A stretch of 64,000 bases of DNA from Littorina saxatilis (lineage: Eukaryota; Mollusca; Gastropoda; Littorinimorpha; Littorinidae): positions 48,379,269 to 48,443,268 of the forward strand of contig NC_090245.1 in assembly GCF_037325665.1 (NCBI RefSeq), given 5' to 3'. Each line of letters opens with the position of its first letter. Position 1 is the stretch's first letter. The notes beneath the pieces are model-generated. The model worked only from the letters and a program-made list of their open reading frames with translations. It was not told the DNA's origin and made no database searches. Shown here piece after piece: positions 39,101 to 50,349 of this stretch. The translations under genes and the position numbers were made by a program.

Positions 39101-42100
39101 ATCATCATCAGAAAATGCAAGAAAAACAGGATGTGTAAACAAAAAACTTGAAGCTCACAAAAAAGTCTGGTCTCAGCCATAAGTCTCATGTATGCCTCCA
39201 GAAAGATTTAGCAGCAAACTTGTAAATAAAAGCCCAGTGTTCAAGGGACATCATGTAGTCGTTCTCCTTGAAGACTCGCAGGATGTTGCACATGGGTATA
39301 AAAAGAAAACTGTACATATTGGAGGCCATTTTCTCTTCCCACACCCCAATTCCTCAGGAAGACCTCCCAGGCTCCCTCAGCAGTAGCTTTTGTGATCTGA
39401 AAGAAAAAACGATTTGCAATTATAGATGCATGTAGTTTCTGAAATGCTTGCTATAATGTTTGGATTTTACACTATCTGCTATTATCACAGCAAAACGATA
39501 TATGAAGTGACATTATGAACATTTTCAGGGTCATAAAAACAGTTGAATGCAGTCATCTACTGCTCAGCTTTTAATTCTTTTAGCAAAAAAGAACAAGATT
39601 TGATCGTAGTAAAGAACTCTCTACTGCACAGCCTTCAGAACAAGATTTCAATAACGTGTACATAATGTCACACGTCAGCCAGACAAGCTATCTCGAACTA
39701 AAGGAGTGTGAAGTTATGAACACGCAGTCATGGAAGAAAACACGAATCCCACAGAGAAAAGTCTGAATCTCATAGCCCGGTCATTTACAAAGAACAACAA
39801 AAAATTGAACCACAAGTCTGAAAGAACGAAAATCGAAGAAAATCATTGATAAAAATGTTAAATATTCCGCGCCTAGCCCGAAGACAATAATCTCATGATG
39901 TGACGTTATGAACATCGCACCGTACTTTCAACCGATTTCCTAGCCCGTCAGAAAGTCACTTTCAACGCAGGAACAAAAGAAATCAACATAGTAATGTTTT
40001 CCACCTATTTGTTCAAAGATTCTATTTGTATTAGCTTAACCATGCATCGTACGTTATCCGTCACGACAACAGCTTCGTATCTGAACAATCAAAATAAAAT
40101 TTCTTCATTGTGCGTCAGATCGGAGACTTCGTTTAGCGCGCGATATTTTTGACTTGCACTCAACCATCGTTACAAACAAACAAAACACGTCTCAAACAGC
40201 AATATGACTTACAAAATTGATAAAACTTACCATCATTGTGTACATAACACATTTCAAAGAAATCACGACAAAACACTTACCTCCTGTGTTCTCTTATTTC
40301 TCGTTCGTTTCAAACGCAGACTTCTTCAAATGAAACTACGATCGCATGCTGGAGAACAGTAAACAAAGTTTGTTCACACCCCTTGTAGAAACGAGTCCAT
40401 GCACGGAAGAAAATATGGTACATAACTAACGCGTCACGACGCATCACGCAGTTGGCCGAAAAACCTTTCCCGTACCGCTGTTTATCATTGGATTCGTGTT
40501 TTAAACTCATTTTCACACAGAAGAATGATTTTTCATCGAAAATCAACAAAAACTTTGTTGTTCTGAAAGTTGAGAAGGAATGTCGGCTCATTAATACACT
40601 CGGCCGGAAAATCACGACAGAGAACGACGTACATTCTAGCCTATGGTAATCTTCCGGTAAGCTTCGACTCGGCAAACTTCGGGGCACTTCAAACTTTGCA
40701 AGGGAAAGACCGACCATTTCAGAATAGAATCTCCGTATTTTTTCTATATTTTGGACAGTGATCTGACAGTATGCGAAAGTTTGCCGAGCACACTGTACTA
40801 GGTGTCACAGAATTGCAACAGATCACCGTCAATAATCACCAACAAAACATCGATTATATTCCGTACACGTGAACCACACGCTACGGAGTCATGTCCGAGC
40901 CGAGAAAAATATCTTCTTCGTCAGTGCTCTTCATGTTCACGATTTTAAATAAAAAAGAAGCATCAACAAGAGACTTTTTCCGGAGGTTGTATCACTTTTC
41001 TGACTCGACGCCATTTTGTGCCTATGTGTTACAATGTTTCATCTTTGGCAACATACCTGGCCAATTAGTAAATAAAACAAAAACTGTGTTGCAACAGAAA
41101 ATACACAGCCAAGTTTATCATATATGACTGTGTTACAATGTTTCATGTTTGGCAACATACCTGGCCAATTAGTAAATAAAACAAAAACTGTGTTGCAACA
41201 TGAAGTACACAGCCAAGTTTATCATATATGACTGTGTTACAATGTTTCATGTTTGGCAACATACCTGGCTAATTAGTACATAAAACAAAAACTGTGTTGC
41301 AACAGAAAATACACAGCCAAGTTTATCATATATGTCTGTGTTACAATGTTTCATGTTTGGCAACATACCTGGCCAAATAGTAAATAAAACAAAAACTGTG
41401 TTGCAACAGGAAGTACACAGCCAAGTTTATGATCTGACTGTTGCAATAGAAAGTACACAGCCAAGTTTATCATATATGATTGTGTTACAACAGAAAGTAC
41501 ACAGCCAAGTTTATCATATATGACTGTTTCAACAGAAATTACACAGCCAAGTTTATCATATATGACTGTGTTACAACAGAAAGTACACAGCCAAGTTTAT
41601 CATATGACTGTGTTACAACAGAAAGTACACAGCCAAGTTTATCATATATGACTGTGTTACAATGTTTCAGGGCTGTGATTGTTGGACTGCCTCAGAATGG
41701 AACTAAGATGGAGCCATCAGACCCCAACAGTGACTGTAACTATATTTTCCATCTTTCTTTCTCTCTCTGTGTATGTTTAAACTTTAATGTATCAACCTAT
41801 TTTTTGCCTGCAGGAGCAAATTTATTTTCCCCTAGCTCCTGTAACTTCCCTCCTCTCTAAAATTAATCATTCTTTTGTTGTGTAGAAAGCTATGCAAACA
41901 TACAAAACATGTTTGTTCCAAACCTGTATTTAGGAATTGAATGAATGTTGAAGTGCAGGGTCCCAAACATTGATTACAGTTCTTTGCAAATAGAGGTATC
42001 ATGTTTATATTGAGTTTGTATGCACATGATTGTCTTGATTTGACCTTGAGGTATCATAGTTTTCATTGAATATGTGTGTACATGATCGTCTTGATTACAC

Positions 42101-45100
42101 TGTGTTGGGCATTTAGAAGGAATGTGATGATTGTGTTCTGACAGCGGCCATGAGCCCGGATGGTATCCACAACCTTGGTCCTAATGTCACTCTCATCACG
42201 CTCAACACGGAAGGTGAGGAAGAAAATAAACATATCTTTGGGGGGTGGGGGCCAGCATGCGTGTATGTGACACTGACAGACAATAAGGACTAAAAGGACT
42301 AAACAAAAACGGGTGTATTTTGCATTGACATTTTGTGAACAAGAAACAATAAACCAGTGCATTTTCTCAAGCAATACAGTCAGGGAGAGAGTGCTGAAGC
42401 AGTAGCATAATCTTCATTCTGTAGGAGGAGAAAATTTTTGAAATTTTGTCACTGGTACATTGTCTGATAAAGAACCTTTATTTTAATGTCTTCTTTGTGA
42501 CAAGCAAAGGGACAATATATACATTGAATTTGTGTGATGTGGGAAATTGACCACTGTTAGGTTATGTAATAGTGAGTAAGATCTCAATGAAGTTGGGAAA
42601 CGTATGCGAGACAGAACAGAGAGGAAGGGCCATGGGCTAGAAGAATTTAACTTTTTAACTCGTATTACAGCAGTCCCTCTCATGAACGGACACCCTTGGG
42701 CCATAGCAAAACTGGCTGTACATTGCAGGTGTCCGGTCACGGGAGGGGTGACCACACCACCCCCTCCCCCATACACTCACACAGAGACACACAAACAACA
42801 GGATTGAGTCTATGCTAATCACTTCTTGTGGCTACTAAACAAAAACAATAAACTCCTAATACTTCTTTAAACGTTCTGTAAAAATGATTTGTATGAAAAG
42901 TGTTGAAAAGAAGAGATAAAATAAATCCTCAAGGCAGTGAACACACTCACCATGCACTGACATACGAAAGCAGCCACACAAACACAGCACAGAGGAGCGT
43001 GTGCAGATGCTTTGCAAGAATAAGCTTGAAAACCAGTTTGAATAAATAGCAGCAGATAGAGCTGCATGTCATAATCATGTAATTTATTTTCTTCTTGTCT
43101 GGCTTTATTGACTGCATGCCGATCATGTAGCATGGCAGTGACTTTTCACCCTTCAGTCGGAAATACACTGTACATAACACAGCTCCCACTCTCCCTCACT
43201 AATGCCTACCCCAAGCCGTGACAACTGATGCTTGGAAATTGTGTGGAAGAGTACACCTCTCTATTTCTCTCCAATGCTCTTCCTGCTGACATGTAGTGAC
43301 ACCGGACACCCCACAGAGTTTAGCCAGCTACCCCTCCACTCTCCCCCTCCCCCCTCCCTCTCTCTCACTCCCTCCAGCCATGTACTGTTTGGGGCTGTGG
43401 CCAGAGAGGCCAGCTGCACTGTTCACTCAGAGCAAAACCAGTTGACTGTGTCGTAACTTTTGACAAAGCAAGACAACTGAAGGGTTCACAGATTAGGCAA
43501 CCGACTCACTGGTCAAGGCTGAGGGGAAACAAGAGTTATCTTTTCAATTAAAGAGGTTACACACAGACACACGATGCTGAGAACTGTGGCCGGTTTTTCA
43601 CTCTCTTTCGCTCAGGACCTTCATCGACTGTGGTTTCTGTTGTTTACGTCCAACAGACAATAATAAAGAGCACAGTGCAGTTTCATGTTGGCATCTTCGC
43701 ATGTATTCCACTCCTGACCAAAACTACCCCCCCTCCTGATGAGTACACGTGCACTCAAGTTATCAGTGATGACACGCCATTGCGGCTGTGATCTTTGTAC
43801 CAAGAGCCGTACTGCTCTGTTATCGATTTTGTTGTGGTGAAAATTTGACGATGGTCTGTCCGTACATTGGAGGTATGACCTGCTGTTGGGACCGAAAATG
43901 AGTGTCCGCGTCCACGTTTTGCAGGTGTCCGTTTAAGGGGGGGGGGGGGGGGGCAAATATAGAAGGAAAACACTCCGTGCCAAGCAAATGTGTCCGTACA
44001 TGTCAGGTGTCCGCTCACGTTGGGGGCCGTACATTGCAGGGACTGCTGTAGAAGTGAAAATTGTGCATGAGGTGCTGGGTTTTTAACTCTGTCTTTAAAT
44101 GTTATTTCGGAAGAATTGTAGAATTTTAAAATTTGGAATCTTCAGGGCTGAATTTGATTTACTTTGCAGATGTGGTGTTTCAGGAGTTGTGTCCCCTGAA
44201 TGGTTTCAGCAAAGGAAGCATTTGACTTAGTTTGATCCCCTGAGCTGAATGCTAAGGTTTCCATAAGCCCTGTCAGAAGTGAATTGTGACAAAGCCAAAA
44301 CTTCTCCAAAGATTTCTCCCTCATAGATCTGCTGACTTTAGAGAGATTTCTATGTATGCCTACAAGAATGTTGCAGTGTGATTTGTGATGATGGGCACCA
44401 AAGACATGTGTTGCCTGATTTTTTACGTTCTGTTTTTGCAGCTGACTTCCCCAGCGGCACATGGCTGGGAGACGAAAACAATCCTGAAATGAGAGTCAGA
44501 GTACCCATCACACCAAGGTAGGTGCAACCTTTACAAGTGTCAACATTTACAGTTTTTTTTCTGTCAGCATTGGGGAACATTGTTGTCTGGGTGGTACAGG
44601 CCATCTTATTATTTTCTGGGTGGTACAGGCCATCTGTGTGTTCAGGCAAAAGTTGTGGCAACATTTTTGCTGTGATTCTTATTTTAACGGAAGCGTTCAA
44701 GTGCTTGGTAACTGTATGCTTAACTTTGGAATGGCAGTAGGTATTTGAATACTTTTGGGATAGATGAAGGAAGCCATACATTTTTGGAGAGCTGATATTC
44801 AACTTCTACTCTAGATGTGATACGTTGAGCGAAACAGAACTAATTAAAAAAACATGTGCAGTGGGTAATAGTGGATTTTATATCAGCACATAACAAATTA
44901 AAGTTTTTGAATTTGATGTTATGTTTTCATGTGAAATTTTGAAGAAATGCATCGTTATCTAAACTTGTGTCAATAGATGTTATTCATTCAGTGTTGTTTT
45001 GTTTTTTGTGTGTATTACCAGCCATACATCAGTGTTTCAGTGTTGTGTTTCCAGTGACCTGCTGCACGTGCACTCAAACTGCCGCACGCCGGAGAAGATG

Positions 45101-46953
45101 GCCTTGACCTTGCTGGACTACCTGTTTGACCGTGACACGCAGGCAGCGTCCAACCTGTCAGGCATGGGCAAGCACGGCAAGAAGCAGCTCGACCCCCTCA
45201 TGATCTACGGCATCAGATGTAAGTTGGTGGGATGGTTAAGGGAGAGTGTGCAGGGGGCATCTGCTTCATCTTGTGTCCCCTGAATGACTCTCATGGTCAG
45301 TGAACTGCACTGAAGTAAATGCAGCAGGCATGAAAGGGGCTTGCTTAGCTAGAGAGTCCAAGGATTTGTTTCATCTCAATTCTTCATCCCCCTGATAAAT
45401 GTCGTATACTACAGAATGAAAGTCGAAGAGCTGTGCTATGGAGTGGTGGGTGGAAGTGACCTTTGAGGATTTGCATCTTGGTTAAGAAACGAAAACCTGG
45501 ATTGGATATGGACTTTACATCTTATTGCGTGTCATCCTAGAATTTAAAAACCCTATCAGAAATATTTATCCACATAAGTTCTATATATATTTTATATATG
45601 ATTTTTGTGAATGCTATGAATGATAATTTGTATTGGTGATAATGAAGTGTACTATGGTAGCCTGTGTTGTGTGTGCTCCCAGGTCACTTGATTCACCGGT
45701 TCGGCATCACGGAGAACGACTGGCACCGCATCAAGCAGAACATCGACTCCAAGTGTCGCACGGCCTGGCGCCGAAGACAGCGCGGCATGCCGCTGACGGT
45801 GAAAGCGTTCCGTGGAAAGTCCCCCTCCACCTACGTCAGCATGAACAATCACGGCGACATGAGTGGCAGTGAGGATGACTCAAATTTGGGGAACGACGGG
45901 GAGCTACACATTCACCAGGTTAAATCAAATTTTGTGTACTATGATATGCTGTTGGTGACGGTGAGGCAGATTGTTGCTTTTTAGCACTAGTAACGCATGA
46001 TGGGGGGGGGGGGGGGGGGGGGGGGAAGATTGCTGGGGTTGAGCGCTAGTTGTTCATGACATGTTGGTGAAGTGTTTTAAAGATGTGTTGTGGTGTGTTA
46101 GAGGGGGAGGCAGATTGTTGCCTTTGAGTATTAGTCATGTGGGCGGGGGGGGGGGGGGGATTGTTAGGGTTGAGCGCTGGTTGTACATAACATGTAACTT
46201 ACAGTGAGTGAAGTGTATTAATGCCGTGTGATGGTATGTTACAGGGGGAGGCGGACATCCAGGCGGCCATGGCTATGGCGGGCGAGGCAAACCAGCAGGG
46301 AGAGATCCAGATCCTGCACGCCACGCCCGAACAGATCTCACAGCTACAGCACGCCCAGCACATACAGATACTGTCCGGCGACCAGGTCATAGGGGTAAGT
46401 AGCGCATTGTGTTAGGCACACAGGGAATAAAAAGTGGATTGAATGGAAGAGGTAAATAACCCCAGTTGCTGACACAGGCCACCAAGTCAATTGATTAAGT
46501 TGACCTCTGAGGCTAGCTTTGCTTGAGGGCTCTTCTAAGCTTGTTCCTGTGTGTGTTGTCAACCACCTGTTGCCAGGTCCCTTTCACTTCTGCGCGTTCT
46601 ACTCTTCCAAAAAGCTTCTTTCATTGTTTGTAAAAATGTAGGGTTTTGGAGCACTTTCATTTTGCTTGCTTCAGATGTTTTTAAAGACTTGCGACTTGAA
46701 ATGTTATTAAAGATAAAAGTGAGCTTTGCACCTCATCTGTCAAGAAATACTTGTGGTTGTTTGCTGACTGCCTGATTTGCTGGATGTCAGTGTGTTAACA
46801 GTTCTTGTTGTGTTGCAGCAACTGCAGCAGGGTGACCTGGCCTTGCCCGAGGGCTGTCACATCGCCACGGTTACCACAGACTCGGGAGAGGTGCTACAGA
46901 TCCAACACAACGCTGACATCTCAGCCGTCACCACCACTGATGTCACAGAATGA
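33153..46953 (+). CDS. BANP: BANP (SMAR1), BEN-domain nuclear factor, 10 coding exons
   Basis: Nuclear protein whose BEN domain recognises the CpG-containing palindrome TCTCGCGAGA and activates CpG-rich promoters (family knowledge). Exons, all phase-consistent: 33153-33297, 34939-35015, 35665-35834, 41671-41735, 42145-42213, 44442-44517, 45055-45218, 45683-45918, 46245-46394, 46819-46953; total 1,287 nt, 428 aa (human about 470). Features: PKRRRID nuclear-localisation-like patch (about 56-62); coiled-coil-type segment from ICLRLDAIESKLETN to about residue 125; GPNVTLITLN and WLGDENNPEMRVR before the BEN domain; BEN domain about 202-287, with EKMALTLLDYLFDRDTQAAS, GKHGKKQLDPLMIYGIRC, ITENDWHRIKQNIDSKCRTA; C-terminal glutamine-rich region as in BANP. 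The donor of exon 4 (GACT|GTAACT) and exon 3 (CGG|GTCAGT) are weaker than the rest. The start at 33,153 follows a clear acceptor. Confidence 0.95.
34019..34291 (+). pseudogene. BED/hAT-type zinc-finger fragment of a transposase-like gene
   Basis: The 90-aa product has FAFCTKCREDISIGHGGRGD and later H..TAKHE, the C-x2-C...H-x5-H spacing of the short finger seen at the N-terminus of hAT-derived proteins. It starts at an ATG and stops before the transposase core, so it is a remnant or a first exon. It is not part of BANP: no BANP phase or similarity. Confidence 0.6.
34459..34842 (-). mobile_element. tRNA-derived SINE, family A copy 1
   Basis: On the minus strand the head reads GGGGATGTAGCTCAGTCGGT (A-box region), followed by a B-box-like GAGTTCGTCCC, and the element ends in a (GAA)n tail. 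A 13-bp TSD CTCGGCGGCGCTC brackets it (34,446-34,458 and 34,843-34,855). A second copy is at 56,220-56,604. It is inserted in the DNA transposon remnant. Confidence 0.9.
35353..35664. repeat. tandem copies of BANP exon 3 acceptor junction (88-90 bp unit)
   Basis: Acceptors followed by the first 30-odd nt of exon 3 (..CAG|CAAATCCTGTTCAA) occur with AG at 35,485-35,486, 35,575-35,576 and, genuinely, 35,663-35,664. The spacing is 90 and 88 bp, and a partial unit precedes them. The decoy copies run into TTAAAACTAAAT after the exon-like part. Confidence 0.9.
36528..36780. mobile_element. GGCC-ended MITE, second full copy
   Basis: Both ends carry GGCC..AAAAAAATAGTCTGTTTACGGTA-type TIRs related to 5,772-6,067, flanked by TTA. 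BANP intron 3. Confidence 0.7.
36784..37550. other. BANP intron 3, A/T-rich, nothing bounded
   Basis: Contains poly-T tracts and a first TGTACATAAC-type motif near 37,123. No gene recognised. Confidence 0.4.
37555..37895 (+). mobile_element. tRNA-derived SINE, family B
   Basis: The tRNA-like head has an A-box region GTAGCGCAGTGGTTAGCGC and a B box GGTTCGAATCCC (37,607-37,618). A tRNA-unrelated body and an (ATC)n-like tail follow. Target duplication not resolved. It is not a functional tRNA: no closed acceptor stem. Confidence 0.8.
38255..38578. repeat. interspersed repeat with AC run and palindromic end
   Basis: Begins with a GGGGGGCGCTGCCCCCCTAG palindrome, includes an (AC)n tract (38,474-38,500) and ends with the inverted pair ACATTTAGTC / GACTAAATGT (about 38,543-38,569). 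Probably a non-autonomous element; class not determined. Confidence 0.5.
38579..39395. other. BANP intron 3, A-rich, recurrent TGTACATAAC motif
   Basis: No bounded element. Contains the motif at about 38,766 and 38,950 and the putative antisense exon described in the next entry. Confidence 0.35.
39396..40900 (-). other. possible spliced antisense transcript in BANP intron 3
   Basis: On the minus strand, a donor CAGGAG|GTAAGTG follows 40,281 and a strong acceptor (CGTTTTTTCTTTCAG) precedes an exon-like stretch starting at 39,396. Upstream of the donor is a 135-codon open frame (40,717-40,310) with no recognised family. Could be a non-coding RNA or a decayed element. The splice signals are seen; transcription is guesswork. 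Confidence 0.25.
41027..41664. repeat. tandem array abutting BANP exon 4 acceptor
   Basis: About four roughly 100-bp units (GTGTTACAATGTTTCATGTT..) are followed by about five shorter units of about 45 bp (CACAGCCAAGTTTATCATAT). The final copy runs into the genuine acceptor GTTACAATGTTTCAG at 41,670. A lone unit also sits at about 36,443-36,527, on the far side of the sequence 36,528-41,026. Confidence 0.88.
42668..44048. mobile_element. TA-flanked TIR transposon (Tc1/mariner-like), non-autonomous
   Basis: The ends CAGCAGTCCCT and AGGGACTGCTG are flanked by TA on both sides (42,666-42,667 and 44,049-44,050). Subterminal GTACATTGCAGGTGTCCG-type blocks recur near both ends. The 1,381-bp interior shows no transposase and contains poly-C/G runs. 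BANP intron 5. Confidence 0.72.
45957..46244. repeat. about 144-bp tandem units copying BANP exon 9 acceptor junction
   Basis: Segments resembling the exon 9 start (AG|GGGGAGGCGGACATCC) precede it at about 45,957 and 46,101 as GAGGCAGATTGTTGC versions. Each is followed by a long G run and GGGTTGAGCGCTRGTTGT. Copies have diverged but order and spacing are preserved. Confidence 0.7.
45994..46026. repeat. poly-G tract (with a second at 46,143-46,158)
   Basis: Long G runs in the BANP intron between exons 8 and 9, on the transcribed-sense strand; capable of G-quadruplex formation. Similar runs lie at about 43,935-43,953 and 47,505-47,524. Confidence 0.9.
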
Positions 46954-49092
46954 CACCTGTAACCCCCATCCCCACCCCACCCCACCCCTCGTCCAGCTGC
47001 TGTGACGGTGACAGACACTCAGCAGTGGAAGCCTTGAGAAAGACAGTGGTGTATTTCCCACTTCAGCCCCTCCTAGAGTCTGAGGAAGAAGCAGCTTGGG
47101 CTTTCCTGTCTCGCTCACTTTGTTAAGTGTGAGCAAAACGTGGTATTATATACAGTAGGATAACAAAGTGGGCTGAAAGTGATTAGAGAGAGGCATCCTT
47201 AGAACTAACATGAAGTGACCTCCCTTTCTGGAAAGATGCATTTATTTGTCTTGTGTAGTTTTGGGCAGCAGGGTTTTCAGCTCTTGAAACAGATCCCGGC
47301 CAAAATTGGGTACATCTACAATGTGGATTAGTGGATTGCTGAATTGTAGTCGGTGTGCTTCCATGGGCTGAGATTTTGCTTCACAGCGTTACAATGGCTG
47401 AGGCAGCAATGTTGTGGTCAGAAATGGGGACTGTGAAAGCCATTAATTTGTGTACTAACCACTATCAGTGTATCACTAAAACACAGAAGGAATTGCACAT
47501 TGGGAGGGGGGGGGGGGGGGGGGGATCATGTTATGCCAATGAAATATTCATCTAGGCTATTGTTTTTCTATTGTATGAACCTTGTAGGTATGAAAATTGT
47601 GGGCATCTTCTAATTCAAAGATATGAAGATTGTGTGGATAGAGGGAAGGGAAAGAACAGGTACCTGAAGCATTTACAGAATCCTTGTTTGAGCATGGTGG
47701 GAGCTACAGGTGTAGTTTGTACAGGTACTGTACTTGAGGTAGGCTGACCTCAGCCTTGTGAATCTCTCCTGTGTTTGTAACGCCCTTAGCGGGATGTCGC
47801 TGCTGTGTAGCGTATGAACCAACACACTCGTTGTCAAGTTTACTTCCTGTGAATCGAGGTCTGATGTTCAAATGATACAATATATGGATTCACACATTTT
47901 GTCTGTCAGGATGCTATAGATAGCAAACATGCATGGACTCAGATACAGGACACGATACATACAAGCTCTGACCATTGTCTGCGTTGAGAGGTAAGCTATT
48001 TAGAGGAAGTAGAATAATTTGGGATAACAGTACAAAGCAAGCCCAGTGTTCCCTGGCAGCTAAGACTGAAAGTGACAGCGAGCATGTGATGGGATGCATG
48101 TTGTGACTGGCATAATCAAGGAGTTTTGGGTGTGAACGGTAAATGCGAAACACTACAGCTGTGTGAAGCTAAACTTTTACAGCCCAGCAAGTTTAGCACA
48201 ATATGGAATTGTACATAACACACTGGCTATGTAGATACAGAGGCTTTGTAGATACAGCTTCTGAAAAACTTTTCCAGCTCTGCCTTGTGTAGTCTTATAT
48301 CTTGTGGTGAATCTTCCAGTTCCAAGAGGTTTACTTTTTACAGTATTGCAACTTCTGGTAAACAGTCTCCCCAACTCGGACTTGAATTAATAAACCATTG
48401 CATTACCCCTCTCACTGCCACAATAGACAGTGTCGGGGTGCAGGAAAACAGTAGCTTTAAGGATTGTGAATTGTTTCTTCTCTGACTTCTCAGTGCTACC
48501 CCCTTCCCCGCCCCCTACCCTCTCCTCCCCTCCCCTCCCCTTATCAACACTCACAACTCTCCGTCTCTGACCTCTCCTTTAGTCAAATTATGCGAGGTCA
48601 GCCTGTCATTACTGGGGATGCCTGAATTCCAGCCTGACTGCGAGTTGATATTGGATTATTCTCATTACATGTACATGTTTATTTTGTCTTTTGTATGTTG
48701 ACTGATTTTACTCATGTTATTTATTGACCAACTGGCAGCTTCTTCAATGTTCTCTGAAGCACAGGGAATGTTGCACTTCACAAGGCACAGGCTCATATTT
48801 CACAGCTACATTGTATTGAGAAGAGAGAGAAAGACAGATAGAGGGGAAGACACAGAAATAAGTTATCCTTGGACTGTATGATGTGTAACATGCACAAGGG
48901 GCAGTTGAACCGATCTGTGGGGGTGGTGCTTTCTCATTTGCCTGGAGTTTTCACTTGACAGTGCTAGTGTAAGGCTGAAAGCTTTCCCGTCTTGTTTGAT
49001 GCAATATTGACCTCAACAAGAAAGACAAAGGCCTCACAACTTGCGTTTGTAAGGTGTGACTTTGTAACAATGATGTTAGTCGCACATACAGG

Positions 49093-49095
<3 letters not shown>

Positions 49096-49151
<56 letters not shown>
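49096..49151. repeat. (AC)n microsatellite
   Basis: Pure AC dinucleotides within the putative BANP 3'UTR. Confidence 0.95.
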
Positions 49152-49158
<7 letters not shown>

Positions 49159-49744
49159 CGCGCACACGCACACGCAACAGTGGTAGTACTAGTAGCATTC
49201 CCTGTGCTTCAGACTTTCTGTGTGCAAGGAGAGCGTGAGTATGCAGACTGTGTGTTTCTATGGAAAGGATGAACGATGGCTGTTTCTATATTAACAAGTG
49301 TGATTGAAATCAAAACGAATGTGTTAAGAAAATGTGTTTGCATAAAAGTGTGGGTGGTGAATGATGTGATGTGTTCATCACATGGCGTGAACTTGATCAC
49401 GCACACAGCTTGTGTTGTGTAATGCATCAAAGTGCACATTTGTTGACCCATGCAATGATTTTATTTGAACCGGAGTTCAGAAAGGAATTGAAGTGCGAGT
49501 TTTGTTAATGTGCAAAAGAGGGTCTGTTGTGAAAATTTGTATCATGTGAATGGTTGAAGTGACTTTAATACATGCACATGTACAAGCATTATGGTGCTTT
49601 TTAATAAGTTTTGACAAGTATAAGTGTATACTGATTCTGGGAGAAGATACTGTATGTATGATTTCAAGTGAATTGTTTGAGTGCAAGGACATTGCAACAC
49701 AAATACATGTACAGTATTCTAATACGTGCAGCAAAGAACCACAT

Positions 49745-49814
49745 CTTTCTTTCTTTCTTTCTTTATTTGGTGTTTAACGTCGTTTTCAACCGTTCAAGGT
49801 TATATCGCGACGGT
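49745..49814 (-). mobile_element. 70-bp 5'-truncated SINE end with 12-bp TSD
   Basis: Reversed copy of the tail at 7,031-7,079 (GGTGTTTAACGTCGTTTTCA), bracketed by AAAGAACCACAT at 49,733-49,744 and 49,815-49,826. Confidence 0.85.
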
Positions 49815-50349
49815 AAAGAACCACATAAAGGGAGTTGCATTTAGAGTTGGCTATGCAGATGGCATGACATTACCAGACCTGAAGGAGGAAGTGACTTTTA
49901 ACGGATTGTGGACTGCAGTCACAATAATCAATAGATACTAATTTGCTTGTTAGCGAGTCAGTGAAGATGTAAAGAAAAGAATGATCTGAATAAGAATGAA
50001 ACAGGTATTTTGATTTGTGGTTGGAACATGTTTTGTTGATAGAATGCATGATGACATGTGACCTCCATATCATGACTCAGAGTGGCTGTACAAAGAGCTC
50101 TAGCACTTGTTCTTGTGTTGGCTAATTGTACAGAGATGCAAAAGTGAGGGGACAACTACAGTGTTGTACTGTGTGCAAGAGTGTTGTTGTGTATGCGTGC
50201 ACATGTAAAAATCTGTTTTAAACATGTTTTGTACCTGACAGGTGTTACTGTACATTTTTCATGTACAATTATATTTCTTATCTTGTTCTTATGAGTTTCA
50301 AAGTTAAAAAATTTGAATTGCCTTTTGTGAAATGCAACAATGCAATAAA

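Larger units (their letters stand above)
46954..50349 (+). other. BANP 3'UTR with AATAAA at 50,344-50,349
   Basis: Unspliced non-coding sequence follows the stop; the first convincing signal with a downstream GT-rich stretch is AATAAAG at 50,344. It includes an (AC)n tract (49,096-49,151) and a short SINE fragment. An earlier end cannot be ruled out. Confidence 0.55.
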
